Source: Nostoc edaphicum CCNP1411
GTDB lineage: Bacteria; Cyanobacteriota; Cyanobacteriia; Cyanobacteriales; Nostocaceae
NCBI RefSeq assembly: GCF_014023275.1
Contig: NZ_CP054698.1
Span: 4,588,001-4,652,000 of the forward strand
Reading direction: 5' to 3'
Length of the DNA: 64,000 nucleotides
A program made the position numbers and the translations under genes. This document shows, piece after piece, positions 19,724 through 29,078 of this stretch. The notes under the pieces were generated by a model. The model was given only the letters and a program-made list of their open reading frames with translations, searched no databases and was not told where the DNA came from. Each line of letters begins with the position of its first letter. Positions within the stretch are counted from its first letter, which is position 1.

Positions 19724-20908
19724 CTATTTTCCTTGCTTGTTGATATATTTATCCACGAGCATGAGTAACTCTGTGTCTGTAAATGGTTTTGTTAAATAAT
19801 CTGTAGCCCCGACCATCCTAGCTTTGACTCGATCGATAAACCCATCTTTCCCAGTAAGCATGATAATCGGTGTGAGCCGAAATACTGTTGAATGTCGCAG
19901 CATGGCGCAAACCTCGTACCCCTCCAATTCCGACATGGCAATGTCGCATAAAATTAAATCTGGTTTGAGTTGAAACACCAGACTAAGTGCCTCTAAAGGA
20001 TTGGTGAGCGCGATCGCTTCATAACCTTGTGGTTCTAAGATGGAATTTATAGTCTCACCGATGGCGATCGCATCGTCAATACATACTATCCGCCCCTTTT
20101 GTTTTTCCTTCAATTCCCAGCTATCCGTGTGAATATCTGGTTTAACAGTGGCTGAATATACTAGTTGTAGCCAACCCTGTTGCACGTATGGATATATTGC
20201 CTTAGCGACTGTCAAAATGTCTCGGTTGAGATGGCGAGCCAGTTGTCGCAAGGATGTTTTACCATCAGCCCAATGTTGTAGCTTATTTACGGTTGCTTCT
20301 GGTAGGGAAGATTGTAGCTGAACTTTGTCAGATAGCACTGGCAATTGTTCTGGAGACTGAATATGTGGATAGAGTTGCTTCCACTCTTGCACCTGCTTCG
20401 TAATTTTTGTAACAAATGGGGCAATCTCAAAAGTGTTTAATTGCGGGGCAAGTGCCACACCCTGATGGAAAATAAAGTTACCTTGGCGTAAACTCAGCAG
20501 GTCAAAGAGAGTTTCATGCACCAAGCCCTGAATGATACTACCAGCGATCTTTGGGTTGATAATATTCCGCTCCAAGAGTGCCCAAAGATAGGCATACTCT
20601 GGCGCGTCAGTTGGTGGTAGGGAGGCAATTTGTTTGTTGGTGAGTCGCGTCTCAACCCGATAATGACGTAAATAATCGCTAATTCTGGATAAACTACTCT
20701 CGCCTTCTTGGCAATAGATAATTTGACCATTTAAGAAAAAGACGAACCAAGACTGTTGTTTAGAGCGATAAATACTTGCTCCCTCTCCACCCAGTTTGTT
20801 GTTATGGTGAGAGCTATAAGCTTCCACCCATAGTTGCCCAGTTCGCTGTCCCAATTCAATCAATTGCAGGATACTGCAAATATCAATTTCATTTAAATTT
20901 CCCTGCAT
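19724..20908 (-). CDS. hmpA: HmpA, PatA/PilG-like response regulator
   Basis: 394 codons. The N-terminal part (GNLNEIDICSILQLIELGQRTG, FFLNGQIIYCQ) is a PATAN/DUF4388-type domain as in PatA and PixG. The C-terminal receiver starts near residue 270 (RIVCIDDA, phospho-Asp in LILCDIAM, Lys in YLTKPF). Receivers with PATAN domains set where pilus motors are placed or active. It is first in the hmpA-E series and divergent from hmpF. Confidence 0.9.
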   Translation of the reverse strand: MQGNLNEIDICSILQLIELGQRTGQLWVEAYSSHHNNKLGGEGASIYRSKQQSWFVFFLNGQIIYCQEGESSLSRISDYLRHYRVETRLTNKQIASLPPTDAPEYAYLWALLERNIINPKIAGSIIQGLVHETLFDLLSLRQGNFIFHQGVALAPQLNTFEIAPFVTKITKQVQEWKQLYPHIQSPEQLPVLSDKVQLQSSLPEATVNKLQHWADGKTSLRQLARHLNRDILTVAKAIYPYVQQGWLQLVYSATVKPDIHTDSWELKEKQKGRIVCIDDAIAIGETINSILEPQGYEAIALTNPLEALSLVFQLKPDLILCDIAMSELEGYEVCAMLRHSTVFRLTPIIMLTGKDGFIDRVKARMVGATDYLTKPFTDTELLMLVDKYINKQGK

Positions 20909-21292
20909 TTATCTAAAAATTACTCCTTAAGTATTGCTGAATTCTGAATGCTGAATTCTGACTTCTTCTTTCAGTATTGATTATGGAGTATTGAAAAGAT
21001 TTTTACTCTGTTCTGATTGTCTTTAGGGAATACATTCAGCTAAGAACCTTCATCTTTCGTAATACACTTTGACAAAGCTAGTGTTAACACGGAAGTCATC
21101 ATCACTGTCATCAGTACAAAATATAAAGGCGCGACTAGGTCGCTTCTATAAGTATCAAGACGTAATATCTCGCGTCTATAGTTTTGTCTGTCTTGTGCTC
21201 CTAAACTCCGGTTCAGTGAGACAAGTTAACAGAATTATTTAAGGTATATCCCAAAACACGAACTTGAAGTGCATCAATAAAGGACTAACGGT
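20909..21292. promoter_or_regulatory. Divergent promoter region hmpA / hmpF
   Basis: 384 bp between two divergent motility genes, so it must hold both promoters. Near hmpA there are STRR heptamers of the TGAATTC type (20937-20966). A degenerate copy of the GACGCGAT palindrome lies around 21142-21184. AAAGGA at 21279-21284 is the ribosome site of hmpF, 8 bases before its GTG. I could not pick out a sure sigma-factor box. Confidence 0.6.
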
Positions 21293-23053
21293 GTGCTGTA
21301 TTTAGCAGAAGTACAAAAACAGAAAGGTGGTTTACTCAGTGGCGGTGCTAAAACCGAACTGAAACTGCTAGCTTGTCAGCGAACTGACCAGAATTGGAGT
21401 ACTGTGTCGGAAGAAGTGATTGCCGCTGAAGACGCAAGCAAATTAAATGATGGTGCTTTGGTACTGGCTGAACTGAATCCGAATCGTCAAGTGCAGAGGA
21501 TTCAAGAAGCAGGGCGGCCACTAGTCAACATTTTGCAGAATTTTTCCCGCCAGTTAGAGAAATTTAAGCTCAAGGAAGATGAGATTGATCAGTGGAAACA
21601 GTCGTTAACGTTTCAGGCGCAAGAGTTGAATCGCCGTGAAATGGACATGGAGGTGCGCTCGGAACAGTTGCAACAATTGGAGGATGAGGTACAACAACTA
21701 GAGGAGCAAAAACAGGAAGTTGACACCTCGCGCCAGGAAATTGAACGGTTGCAAGCAGAAGTTGAGCGCAACCGCCAAGAGTTGGAAGGTGCTTGGGAGC
21801 ATTTACGCGGTGAGCAGCGTCGCTTAGAGGAACGTCAAGCGGATTTTCAACCAGGGACGGTTTTGGATGAGGAGCAAAGTCGGGTAATGAGTGAGTTACT
21901 CGATCGCTTGTCTAGTCGTGTTGCTCCCACGGAAACAGTAAGAGAACACCTGCATCTGGCCTTTGAATTGGTGGAAAAGCAGCAAGCTACTCTTACCCCC
22001 CACTGGCAAAAACTGGAGGAGCAAAAAAGTGCGATCGCACAACAGCAAGAAGAAGTTGAGCGCTTGTCACAAACCTTTAGCGATCGCCAAAATGCATTGC
22101 AAGAGGCACAAAATTCTCTAGTTCAGCAAACAGCCCAATTACAAATAAATACAGCAGACCTTACGAGCAAGCAAGAGTATGCTCGAATAATCAAAGAGCA
22201 GTTACGAAGCGCCGAAGAGTTATATCAACAGATGCATTCTTTAGCTGCAACATCTGGTGATGTAGTTCTCGGACAACAAGCTGATGTAGAATCTTTGGAG
22301 AAAATGCCTTTAGAAGAACTACAAAAGATAGTACAAGACTTGCAGCATAAGTTAGAAATAGACGCTAGCTTTGTTCACGATCAAGAACAAGAACTGATAT
22401 ATAAACAAGAAGCTATAGAAGAACTCCAAACTAAATTAAATAACGCATCTGACCATGATCACATCAATTTGGAACTAGAACTAACTGATGAAAAAGACCT
22501 TTATCAGATGCTCAACTCCAGTTTGGTGGGACAACGCCGCAATATGCTACAGCATCAGAAGTTTCTCAAGCAACACCAAGCTGTAATGCTGCGACGCCAA
22601 GGACATACTGTTACTGAAGAAGAAAGTAACGACAAAATTAATTTAGAACCAATTCTGTTACAAATTGAAACCCAGCGACAACAATATTCACAAGAAATTC
22701 AAAAGCTGGAACGTGAGATTGACCAGATTCGTTCTGGTGTTGAGCTAAATCAGGGAATGATTGACAATCAAACTCACGATCTAAATGAAAAGCGCCAAGA
22801 ACTGAAAGCGATCGAGGAAAATTTGCTATCTCTACGAAGAACAACTGCTGAATGTTGTGGTCGAGTAAATCTTTATCAAGAAGCACTACAACCAATTCAG
22901 GATTCTCTAGATGGATTACGGCAAAAGCTACAAGGAATTGGAGAATCTTTGGATAAATTTCAGGAAACTGGTGATTCTCAAGTCCAAGCGATCGCACAGT
23001 TGCGCCATATCCTCCAGGGTTTAATGCCTCAGCCAGAATTGTTAGCCTCTTAA
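21293..23053 (+). CDS. hmpF: HmpF, coiled-coil hormogonium motility protein
   Basis: 586 codons from a GTG with a good Shine-Dalgarno. A short N-terminal globular part (LYLAEVQKQKGG) is followed by nearly continuous heptad coiled coil to residue about 560 (QQLEDEVQQLEEQKQEVD). In Nostoc punctiforme HmpF is conserved in filamentous cyanobacteria, sits at cell poles and is needed for type IV pilus activity and polysaccharide secretion. Sequence character and divergent position next to hmpA both support this. It may be monocistronic, ending before the palindrome at 23187. Confidence 0.9.
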   Translation: MLYLAEVQKQKGGLLSGGAKTELKLLACQRTDQNWSTVSEEVIAAEDASKLNDGALVLAELNPNRQVQRIQEAGRPLVNILQNFSRQLEKFKLKEDEIDQWKQSLTFQAQELNRREMDMEVRSEQLQQLEDEVQQLEEQKQEVDTSRQEIERLQAEVERNRQELEGAWEHLRGEQRRLEERQADFQPGTVLDEEQSRVMSELLDRLSSRVAPTETVREHLHLAFELVEKQQATLTPHWQKLEEQKSAIAQQQEEVERLSQTFSDRQNALQEAQNSLVQQTAQLQINTADLTSKQEYARIIKEQLRSAEELYQQMHSLAATSGDVVLGQQADVESLEKMPLEELQKIVQDLQHKLEIDASFVHDQEQELIYKQEAIEELQTKLNNASDHDHINLELELTDEKDLYQMLNSSLVGQRRNMLQHQKFLKQHQAVMLRRQGHTVTEEESNDKINLEPILLQIETQRQQYSQEIQKLEREIDQIRSGVELNQGMIDNQTHDLNEKRQELKAIEENLLSLRRTTAECCGRVNLYQEALQPIQDSLDGLRQKLQGIGESLDKFQETGDSQVQAIAQLRHILQGLMPQPELLAS

Positions 23054-23186
23054 GAAGTAGACATCTGGTGAAAATTAATTCTGCGTTGCTCGAAATCCTT
23101 GCTAGGGACAATTCATGAATTGTCCCTAATTTATTTTCACCAGGTGTCTGGTGTCCTTCAAGTCTCAATACGGTTCGATTAAGGCA

Positions 23187-23255
23187 AAAGACGCGATGAA
23201 TCGCCGTCTCTACAAAAGACCGATTATTGTAGAGACGGCGATTTATCGCGTCTTT
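23187..23255. repeat. GACGCGAT palindromic dispersed repeat (hairpin)
   Basis: A 69-bp near-perfect inverted repeat with arms starting AAAGACGCGAT and ending ATCGCGTCTTT, core TGTAGAGACGGCGA. It lies in the 523-bp gap between hmpF and the M16 gene and could terminate hmpF transcription (T-rich end). A second copy is at 33522-33592. The rest of this gap shows nothing recognisable. Confidence 0.8.
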
Positions 23256-23576
23256 GTGATAAATTATCGAATCTTTGTGATCTAAAATTTTCATCAAAGT
23301 ATATAGCACTAACTGTGATGTTTCCAGTCTGATGGGAACTGGAGACATGATTTAGCAAGAATTACAAGTCTACAAAGGCGATCGCTAATTCAACTACTCA
23401 AAAGTGATACCAATTTGACATGAAGACGCACCAAACCAAAATTCACTTTTAATCTGTGCTGCAAGCTTGCTTTGGAATTTTGTCTTCTTCCCTCCATAAC
23501 TAGCAACTTGAGTTAGATTTAAATTTTGAAATACCCTTTGGGGTTTTATTTAAAAATTGGAAATTTTGCATTGCTT

Positions 23577-26390
23577 ATGAAACGGCGACCATACATGCTT
23601 ATAGGATTTTTTCTCAGCCTTCTCCTAACTATCGTGCCTTTGTCAGGCAATTTTACCAATGCTGCAACACCAACAGCAGTTGCACCTGTATCCTCATTCA
23701 CCCAAGGGGTACAAAAAACGGTATTGGACAACGGTTTAACAGTATTAACTAAGGAAGTCCATACTGCTCCAGTGGTAAGTGTGCAAGTTTGGTATAAAGT
23801 TGGTTCACGCAACGAGGTTAAGGGAGAGAGTGGCATTTCTCACCAGCTAGAACATTTGATGTTCAAAGGGACAAATGACCGTCCAGTACAGTTTGGACGG
23901 TTGTTTAGTGCCTTGGGTAGCCAGTTCAATGCTTTTACTAGTTATGACGAAACAGCTTACTTTGGCACTGTGCAGCGAGACAAACTGGAAGCACTGCTGA
24001 CGCTGGAAGCCGATCGCATGGAAAACTCCTTAATTGGGCCTGAGCAACTGACAAGTGAAAAGCGGGTGGTGATTTCCGAATTACAGGGGTACGAAAATTC
24101 ACCAGACTATCGTCTGAATCGGGCAGTGATGCGAGATGCTTTCCCTAGCAGAGCCTATGGTTTACCTGTGGGAGGGACAAAAGCAGATGTAGAGAAATTC
24201 ACGGTGGAGCAGGTGCGGAATTATTACCAAACCTACTACAGCCCAGAAAATGCCACGTTGGTGATTACCGGAGATTTTGCCACAGAACCCGTACTCAAAG
24301 TTGTGAAAGAAACTTACGGGAAGTTATCGCAACGAGCAAAAAAGGACACAGTACTCGATAATGCCAGGAGAGCAATTGATCGTTACTCGGCATCTTCTGC
24401 CCTCGCCGACGCTTCCCCATCATCTACCTCTGTTGCGAAAAAAGCGCCAATTGTCCTTAAGCAACCTGGAAGTGCAGCACTATTGCAAGCGGTGTATCCT
24501 CTGCCAGATATCAAACATCCTGATGTCCCGGCAATTGATGTGATGGATGCCATTCTCACAGGTGGACGTAGTTCTCGGCTTTATCAGGCTTTGGTGGAAT
24601 CTGGACTTGCCAGTTCAGTAAGTGGCGGTGCTGCCGAACTTATTGAACCGGGTTGGTATGAAATTAATGCTACGGCGGCTCCAGCTCAAGAGTTGGGGAA
24701 AATTGCCCAAGTACTCCAGGAATCTTTAGCAAAATTGCAACAGCAGCCAGTCACCTCAGAAGAGTTGAACCGAGCGAAGACACAAATGCAAGCCTCGTAT
24801 ATTTTGGGGAACCAAGACATCACTAGTCAGGCTAGTCAACTGGGGTATAACCAAACGATCGCAGGAGATTATAATTTTATTGAAAAGTACTTGGCTGCGA
24901 TCGCTAAAGTCACACCTACTCAAGTCCAGCAAGCAGCGAAAACTTACCTCAATCCCGCTAAACAAACCATCGGCTTCTTTGAGCCAACTCAACCAGATGG
25001 TCAAGCAGGGACTTCCGGTACTGATTCTGGTCGCACGGTGGAAAATTTCAGCCCCGGTAAGCCTGTAGATCCAGCAGAATTGGCGAAATATTTGCCACCT
25101 GCCACATCAGCGACAGATTCAACCAAACAATCACTACCAGAGGAGTTTACCTTAAATAATGGTTTGAAGGTTTTGCTGTTAAGCGATCGCAATCTTCCCA
25201 CTATTAACCTGAGCGCACAAATTAACGCTGGGACTGAATTTGACGGCAATCAAAAAGCTGGATTAGCTAATCTGACTGCAAACAACTTAATGAACGGGAC
25301 GCAGACTAAAAATGCTCTAACCCTAGCCAAAACCTTAGAAGACAAGGGAGCCGGTTTGAACTTCAGTGCTAGCCGCGAGGGAGTTAACGTCAGCGGTGAG
25401 GGACTTTCAGCAAATCTGCCGATATTGATTCAAACTCTGGCAGATGTGTTAGAAAATGCCACTTTCCCAGCCGATCAGTTAGAACTGAGTCGCCAGCGGG
25501 CATTGATAAGTCTTAAAGCCCAGCTAGATGATCCTAGAGGATTGGGACGGCAAGTATTCCAGCAGGCAATTTACCCTGAAAATCATCCATTCCACAGCTT
25601 TCCTACAGCCGAGAGTTTAAAGAGCATTACTCGTGATGATTTGCTGAGTTTTTACCAGACACACTACCGACCGGATACCACAACGATCGCCTTAGTGGGA
25701 GACTTTGATCCAGTTAAGGTAAAAGCTTTGCTGAATCAGGTGTTTGGTAAATGGCAAGCCACAGGTAAGCCACCTGTTCTCAAAATACAGTCCGTACCAT
25801 TACCGCAAACTTTGACACGTCTAAACAAAGTAATTCCCGGTAAATCTGAGGCTGTTACCTACATTGGCTACAATGGCATTTCTCGGAAAGACCCACGTTA
25901 TTATGCAGCACTGGTGCTAAATCAAATTTTGGGTGGTGATACCTTATCGAGCCGACTGGGTACGGAAGTACGCGATCGCCAGGGTTTAACTTACGGTATA
26001 TACAGTGGTTTTGCCGCCGGCATCAATCCCGGCCCATTCTTGATTCAAATGCAAACTGCTCCTCTTGATGCCCAAAAAGCGATCGCCAGTACTCTCGCTT
26101 TACTCAAACAGTTACGCGAACAAGGTGTGACTGAGGCTGAATTCAACACAGCAAAACGTTCAATTAGCAATAGCTACCCAGTGGATTTAGCCAATCCCAG
26201 TAATGTATCCAGCATCATTTTGGATAATGCTGTCTTGGGGCTTTCGCGATCGGAAATCCGAGAGTTTCCCCAGCGGATTCAAGCAGTAACTATGGCTGAT
26301 ATGCAACAGGCAATTGAAGATTTAATTAAGCCAGAAAATTTGGTGATTGTCACTGCCGGGCCTGGAGATACAGTACCCAAGGGCAGTTAA
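23577..26390 (+). CDS. Tandem-domain M16 family zinc peptidase, exported
   Basis: 937 codons from the ATG at 23577; an in-frame TTG at 23526 would add 17 residues before a clean signal peptide (KRR, then LIGFFLSLLLTIV), so I reject it. The first M16 domain has the inverted zinc motif HQLEH at residues 89-93 and a later Glu (VVISELQGYE). The second domain (from about 530) lacks the zinc motif but has the Arg/Tyr half-site (GLTYGIYSGFA). Such clamshell proteases degrade peptides in periplasm or envelope. Alone between hmpF and convergent cysA. Confidence 0.92.
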   Translation: MKRRPYMLIGFFLSLLLTIVPLSGNFTNAATPTAVAPVSSFTQGVQKTVLDNGLTVLTKEVHTAPVVSVQVWYKVGSRNEVKGESGISHQLEHLMFKGTNDRPVQFGRLFSALGSQFNAFTSYDETAYFGTVQRDKLEALLTLEADRMENSLIGPEQLTSEKRVVISELQGYENSPDYRLNRAVMRDAFPSRAYGLPVGGTKADVEKFTVEQVRNYYQTYYSPENATLVITGDFATEPVLKVVKETYGKLSQRAKKDTVLDNARRAIDRYSASSALADASPSSTSVAKKAPIVLKQPGSAALLQAVYPLPDIKHPDVPAIDVMDAILTGGRSSRLYQALVESGLASSVSGGAAELIEPGWYEINATAAPAQELGKIAQVLQESLAKLQQQPVTSEELNRAKTQMQASYILGNQDITSQASQLGYNQTIAGDYNFIEKYLAAIAKVTPTQVQQAAKTYLNPAKQTIGFFEPTQPDGQAGTSGTDSGRTVENFSPGKPVDPAELAKYLPPATSATDSTKQSLPEEFTLNNGLKVLLLSDRNLPTINLSAQINAGTEFDGNQKAGLANLTANNLMNGTQTKNALTLAKTLEDKGAGLNFSASREGVNVSGEGLSANLPILIQTLADVLENATFPADQLELSRQRALISLKAQLDDPRGLGRQVFQQAIYPENHPFHSFPTAESLKSITRDDLLSFYQTHYRPDTTTIALVGDFDPVKVKALLNQVFGKWQATGKPPVLKIQSVPLPQTLTRLNKVIPGKSEAVTYIGYNGISRKDPRYYAALVLNQILGGDTLSSRLGTEVRDRQGLTYGIYSGFAAGINPGPFLIQMQTAPLDAQKAIASTLALLKQLREQGVTEAEFNTAKRSISNSYPVDLANPSNVSSIILDNAVLGLSRSEIREFPQRIQAVTMADMQQAIEDLIKPENLVIVTAGPGDTVPKGS

Positions 26391-26418
26391 TTACCTCAGA
26401 TACACGTGATTTCGATGA

Positions 26419-26522
26419 ACCTCTCCCTCCCAGCCTCCCTTTCCGTTTCGGAGAGGGAGGAGCAACGAAAAATTCAGCTTTTTGCTCCCCTCTCCGTGTC
26501 GGAGAGGGGTTGGGGGAGAGGT
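26419..26522. repeat. Palindromic CTCTCC repeat
   Basis: A 104-bp inverted repeat with outer arms ACCTCTCCC and GGGAGAGGT and inner arms CCTCTCCG/CGGAGAGG, just after the M16 stop. It belongs to the same palindrome family as 9265-9541; the nearby word TGTCGAACTCA is shared by both places. Confidence 0.75.
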
Positions 26523-26591
26523 CAAATAAGACTTGTCGAACTCACGTCAGATACATAGCAATGAGATTTGATTTGTAAAAATCGCAATAAC

Positions 26592-26630
26592 AAGATCCCC
26601 GATTTCTTAAAGAAATCGGGGATCTTTTTG
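26592..26630. terminator. Strong bidirectional hairpin terminator
   Basis: AAGATCCCCGATTTCTT and its complement form a 16-17-bp stem with a minimal loop, followed by TTTTTG on the + strand and AAGA-rich sequence on the other side. It lies between the convergent M16 gene and cysA and should stop both. Confidence 0.85.
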
Positions 26631-26658
26631 TTCACGAATGATTTAGCTCTTGCCTTCT

Positions 26659-27675
26659 TCAAATTGAATAAGACACTGGGAAAGACTTCGCATCCTTGGG
26701 CTTCACATATACTCGTTGTTGTGGTTCTAACTCTAAATCATTAAAGCGATCGCGTGTTAAATGCGCCATCACCACTTGCCCGTCATCGAAAGTTAATTCC
26801 ACCTGAATTTCCCAACCCAAATGGATCAATCGGCTCACTGTCGCAGCCGTAGTAGCACCGTTAGCAACTTTTTCAAAAATCACATCTTGCGGACGCAAAA
26901 ACACTTGTGGGTGTGGTGCATCAAATCCGCTACTTTGAAAAATCTTCGAGGTGCTAGGTAGTACGTTCACTGGGCCGATGAAGCTCATCACAAATGCCGT
27001 AGCAGGATTATCGTAAATTTCTGCTGGTGTCCCCACCTGTTCCACACGCCCTTTATTCATCACCACAACCTCATCGGAGACTTCCATTGCTTCCTCTTGG
27101 TCGTGGGTGACGAAAACCGTGGTAACATGAACCTCATCATGGAGGCGGCGTAACCATGCCCGTAAGTCTTTGCGAACTTTAGCATCAAGTGCGCCAAAGG
27201 GTTCATCTAACAGTAATACTTCCGGTTCTACTGCTAATGCCCTTGCTAAAGCTACCCGTTGTCTTTGACCACCAGAAAGTTGTGATGGATAGCGATCGCC
27301 TAATCCAGTCAATTGCACCAATTCTAGTAATTGTTCTACCTTTCCCTTAATCTTCTTTGGCTGTGCTTTGCGAATTTCTAAGCCAAAGGCAATATTTTGC
27401 TTGACAGTCAGATGCTTGAATAAGGCATAGTGCTGAAACACAAACCCAATATTCCGTTGTTGCACGCTTTGGTATGTGGCGTCCTTACCAGTCAGCAGGA
27501 TTTTGCCGCTATCTGGCATTTCTAAACCTGAAATTAACCGTAGTAGCGTAGATTTACCTGATCCCGATGGCCCTAGCAACGCAACTAGCGAACCACTCTT
27601 AATTTCCAGGCTAACCTCATCAACTGCCTTGAAGCTCCCGAATTGTTTGGAGACGTTCTCAACTACTATGCCCAC
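26659..27675 (-). CDS. cysA: Sulfate/thiosulfate ABC transporter ATPase CysA
   Basis: 338 codons, the CysA length. Walker [10 protein letters not shown] at residues 35-43, Q-loop FVFQHYALF, signature [15 protein letters not shown], Walker [11 protein letters not shown], switch His in FVTHDQEEA, then a TOBE domain. CysA energises uptake of sulfate with the CysT/CysW permeases and a binding protein (SbpA or CysP); none is adjacent here, so they must lie elsewhere. The [20 protein letters not shown] segment is typical of CysA. It ends at the shared terminator. Confidence 0.9.
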   Translation of the reverse strand: MGIVVENVSKQFGSFKAVDEVSLEIKSGSLVALLGPSGSGKSTLLRLISGLEMPDSGKILLTGKDATYQSVQQRNIGFVFQHYALFKHLTVKQNIAFGLEIRKAQPKKIKGKVEQLLELVQLTGLGDRYPSQLSGGQRQRVALARALAVEPEVLLLDEPFGALDAKVRKDLRAWLRRLHDEVHVTTVFVTHDQEEAMEVSDEVVVMNKGRVEQVGTPAEIYDNPATAFVMSFIGPVNVLPSTSKIFQSSGFDAPHPQVFLRPQDVIFEKVANGATTAATVSRLIHLGWEIQVELTFDDGQVVMAHLTRDRFNDLELEPQQRVYVKPKDAKSFPVSYSI

Positions 27676-27818
27676 TGCTGCTGTACCTCTACAACTAAAT
27701 CTACAGATCCTTGGTAGGATTACTGTGTCTTACATATACCATACATAATTATTTATAGATGAACAAGATTTAGGCTCTACTTTTCAGTTCGCATAAATGC
27801 CCAATGCCCCATGCCAAC

Positions 27819-29078
27819 TTACCTAGTTCGCAACAATTGCACAAAGGTATTACTCACCGTATTGTCTTTGGTGTCGGCAGCGTATTGAATCAAATCTTCC
27901 CGCAGTTCTTTGGCTGCATCTAATGGGAGTAAGGTTGCTAGCAAGAAATAAACGCCACGAAAACGGGGATCGCCCATTCTATCAACTAATAGTCCTTCGG
28001 CGGCATCACTTTCGCCGAGAAAGTTTTGCACCAAGAAGAAATCCATGATTTTATCGTGGCGGAAGTACCATTCTTTCTTGGCTCCGCCTTTTTCACCTTC
28101 CCACTGACGGCTGACTACCATTTTGTATTTCTCGTCTTCCAAAGACATGGCAACTTGGTGAAATTCATCGGCAGGTAAGGCTTGTTTGTCATCGAGTCGC
28201 ATTTGGTAGACGGCGGCTGAGAATCTTTTGAGCGGAAATTCTTGTTTCCATTCTTGCTGGTATTCTGCCGCCATCAGGTTGTATTGCTGTTCTTGCAGGC
28301 GAAACAAGTTTGGCTGTTTACCTTGTGATAACATTAGCGCTACCACAGTTAGATCCATTGGATTGGAAAGAATTCGGCGGACAGCATCTAACTCTTCTTT
28401 GGCTTGTTGGTTGTTGAGGACTTCTGTTAAATAATTGGTGCAGGCTTGGGTGTAATCAGCACCTTGAATTTTGGCATCTTGGGGGAGTCGCGGCTGACGG
28501 GAGATCAAAAACTCTTGAATTTGTTGTTGTTCAAGGGGCTGCAAGTAGTAAGTTTTTGCTGTTGAGGGGGGTGTCCACTCTAGGGGCTGGGTAGTCATGA
28601 TAATGTTGCCCCGGAAATAGCTTTCGACAAACTGGCAGATTTTGGCGCGTGTTTCGGCGGTGACTTCGTTGAGTCCGTCGATGCAGATATCTATCGCGCC
28701 ACTGTAAATCAGGTTTTTCAGGAAGCTGGCATCTTGGGCTTGGCCGTGTAGCTTGTCTTGGATGGCTTCAATTACGCCTTTATGACATTTTTGGGCGGGG
28801 AGATAAACAACTATGCGCTGGGAGTTTTTCAAGAGATGGCGGAGAAACATCGACTTGCCTAAGCCGGAATCTCCTTGTAAGATAATTTGTCCTTGAATAC
28901 TGGGGAGGGCTGCGGTAATTGGCTGGATGTCTCCTGAAATGGGGACTTTGACTTTTGATTCTGGGAAGTATGATTGCTCATAAAAATTATCTAACCCGGC
29001 ATCGGCTAATAGGGAAGGTTTGAAGGGTTCAAATAATTTGCGGCGGAAGGGGGAACCAGGTGAGGAGAAAGCCGACAT
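27819..29078 (-). CDS. NACHT/STAND-like P-loop NTPase (3' part of broken gene)
   Basis: 419 codons. Walker A GDSGLGKS at residues 69-76 and Walker B IDICIDGLNE at 129-138 fit the NACHT-like branch of STAND NTPases; GNIIMTTQPLEW and a helical C-terminus follow. Such NTPases act as nucleotide-driven switches coupled to repeat sensors. The first 12 residues (MSAFSSPGSP) are out of phase with the preceding membrane segment, so the apparent ATG at 29078 is probably an accident of the frameshift. It overlaps the HEAT ORF by 50 bp, and expression could occur by coupling. Confidence 0.85.
   Translation of the reverse strand: MSAFSSPGSPFRRKLFEPFKPSLLADAGLDNFYEQSYFPESKVKVPISGDIQPITAALPSIQGQIILQGDSGLGKSMFLRHLLKNSQRIVVYLPAQKCHKGVIEAIQDKLHGQAQDASFLKNLIYSGAIDICIDGLNEVTAETRAKICQFVESYFRGNIIMTTQPLEWTPPSTAKTYYLQPLEQQQIQEFLISRQPRLPQDAKIQGADYTQACTNYLTEVLNNQQAKEELDAVRRILSNPMDLTVVALMLSQGKQPNLFRLQEQQYNLMAAEYQQEWKQEFPLKRFSAAVYQMRLDDKQALPADEFHQVAMSLEDEKYKMVVSRQWEGEKGGAKKEWYFRHDKIMDFFLVQNFLGESDAAEGLLVDRMGDPRFRGVYFLLATLLPLDAAKELREDLIQYAADTKDNTVSNTFVQLLRTR

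Noticed and set aside
22638..23348. 236-codon ORF opposite hmpF
   Set aside because: Antisense to a coiled-coil gene with strong codon bias; runs into the palindromic repeat; no family resemblance.
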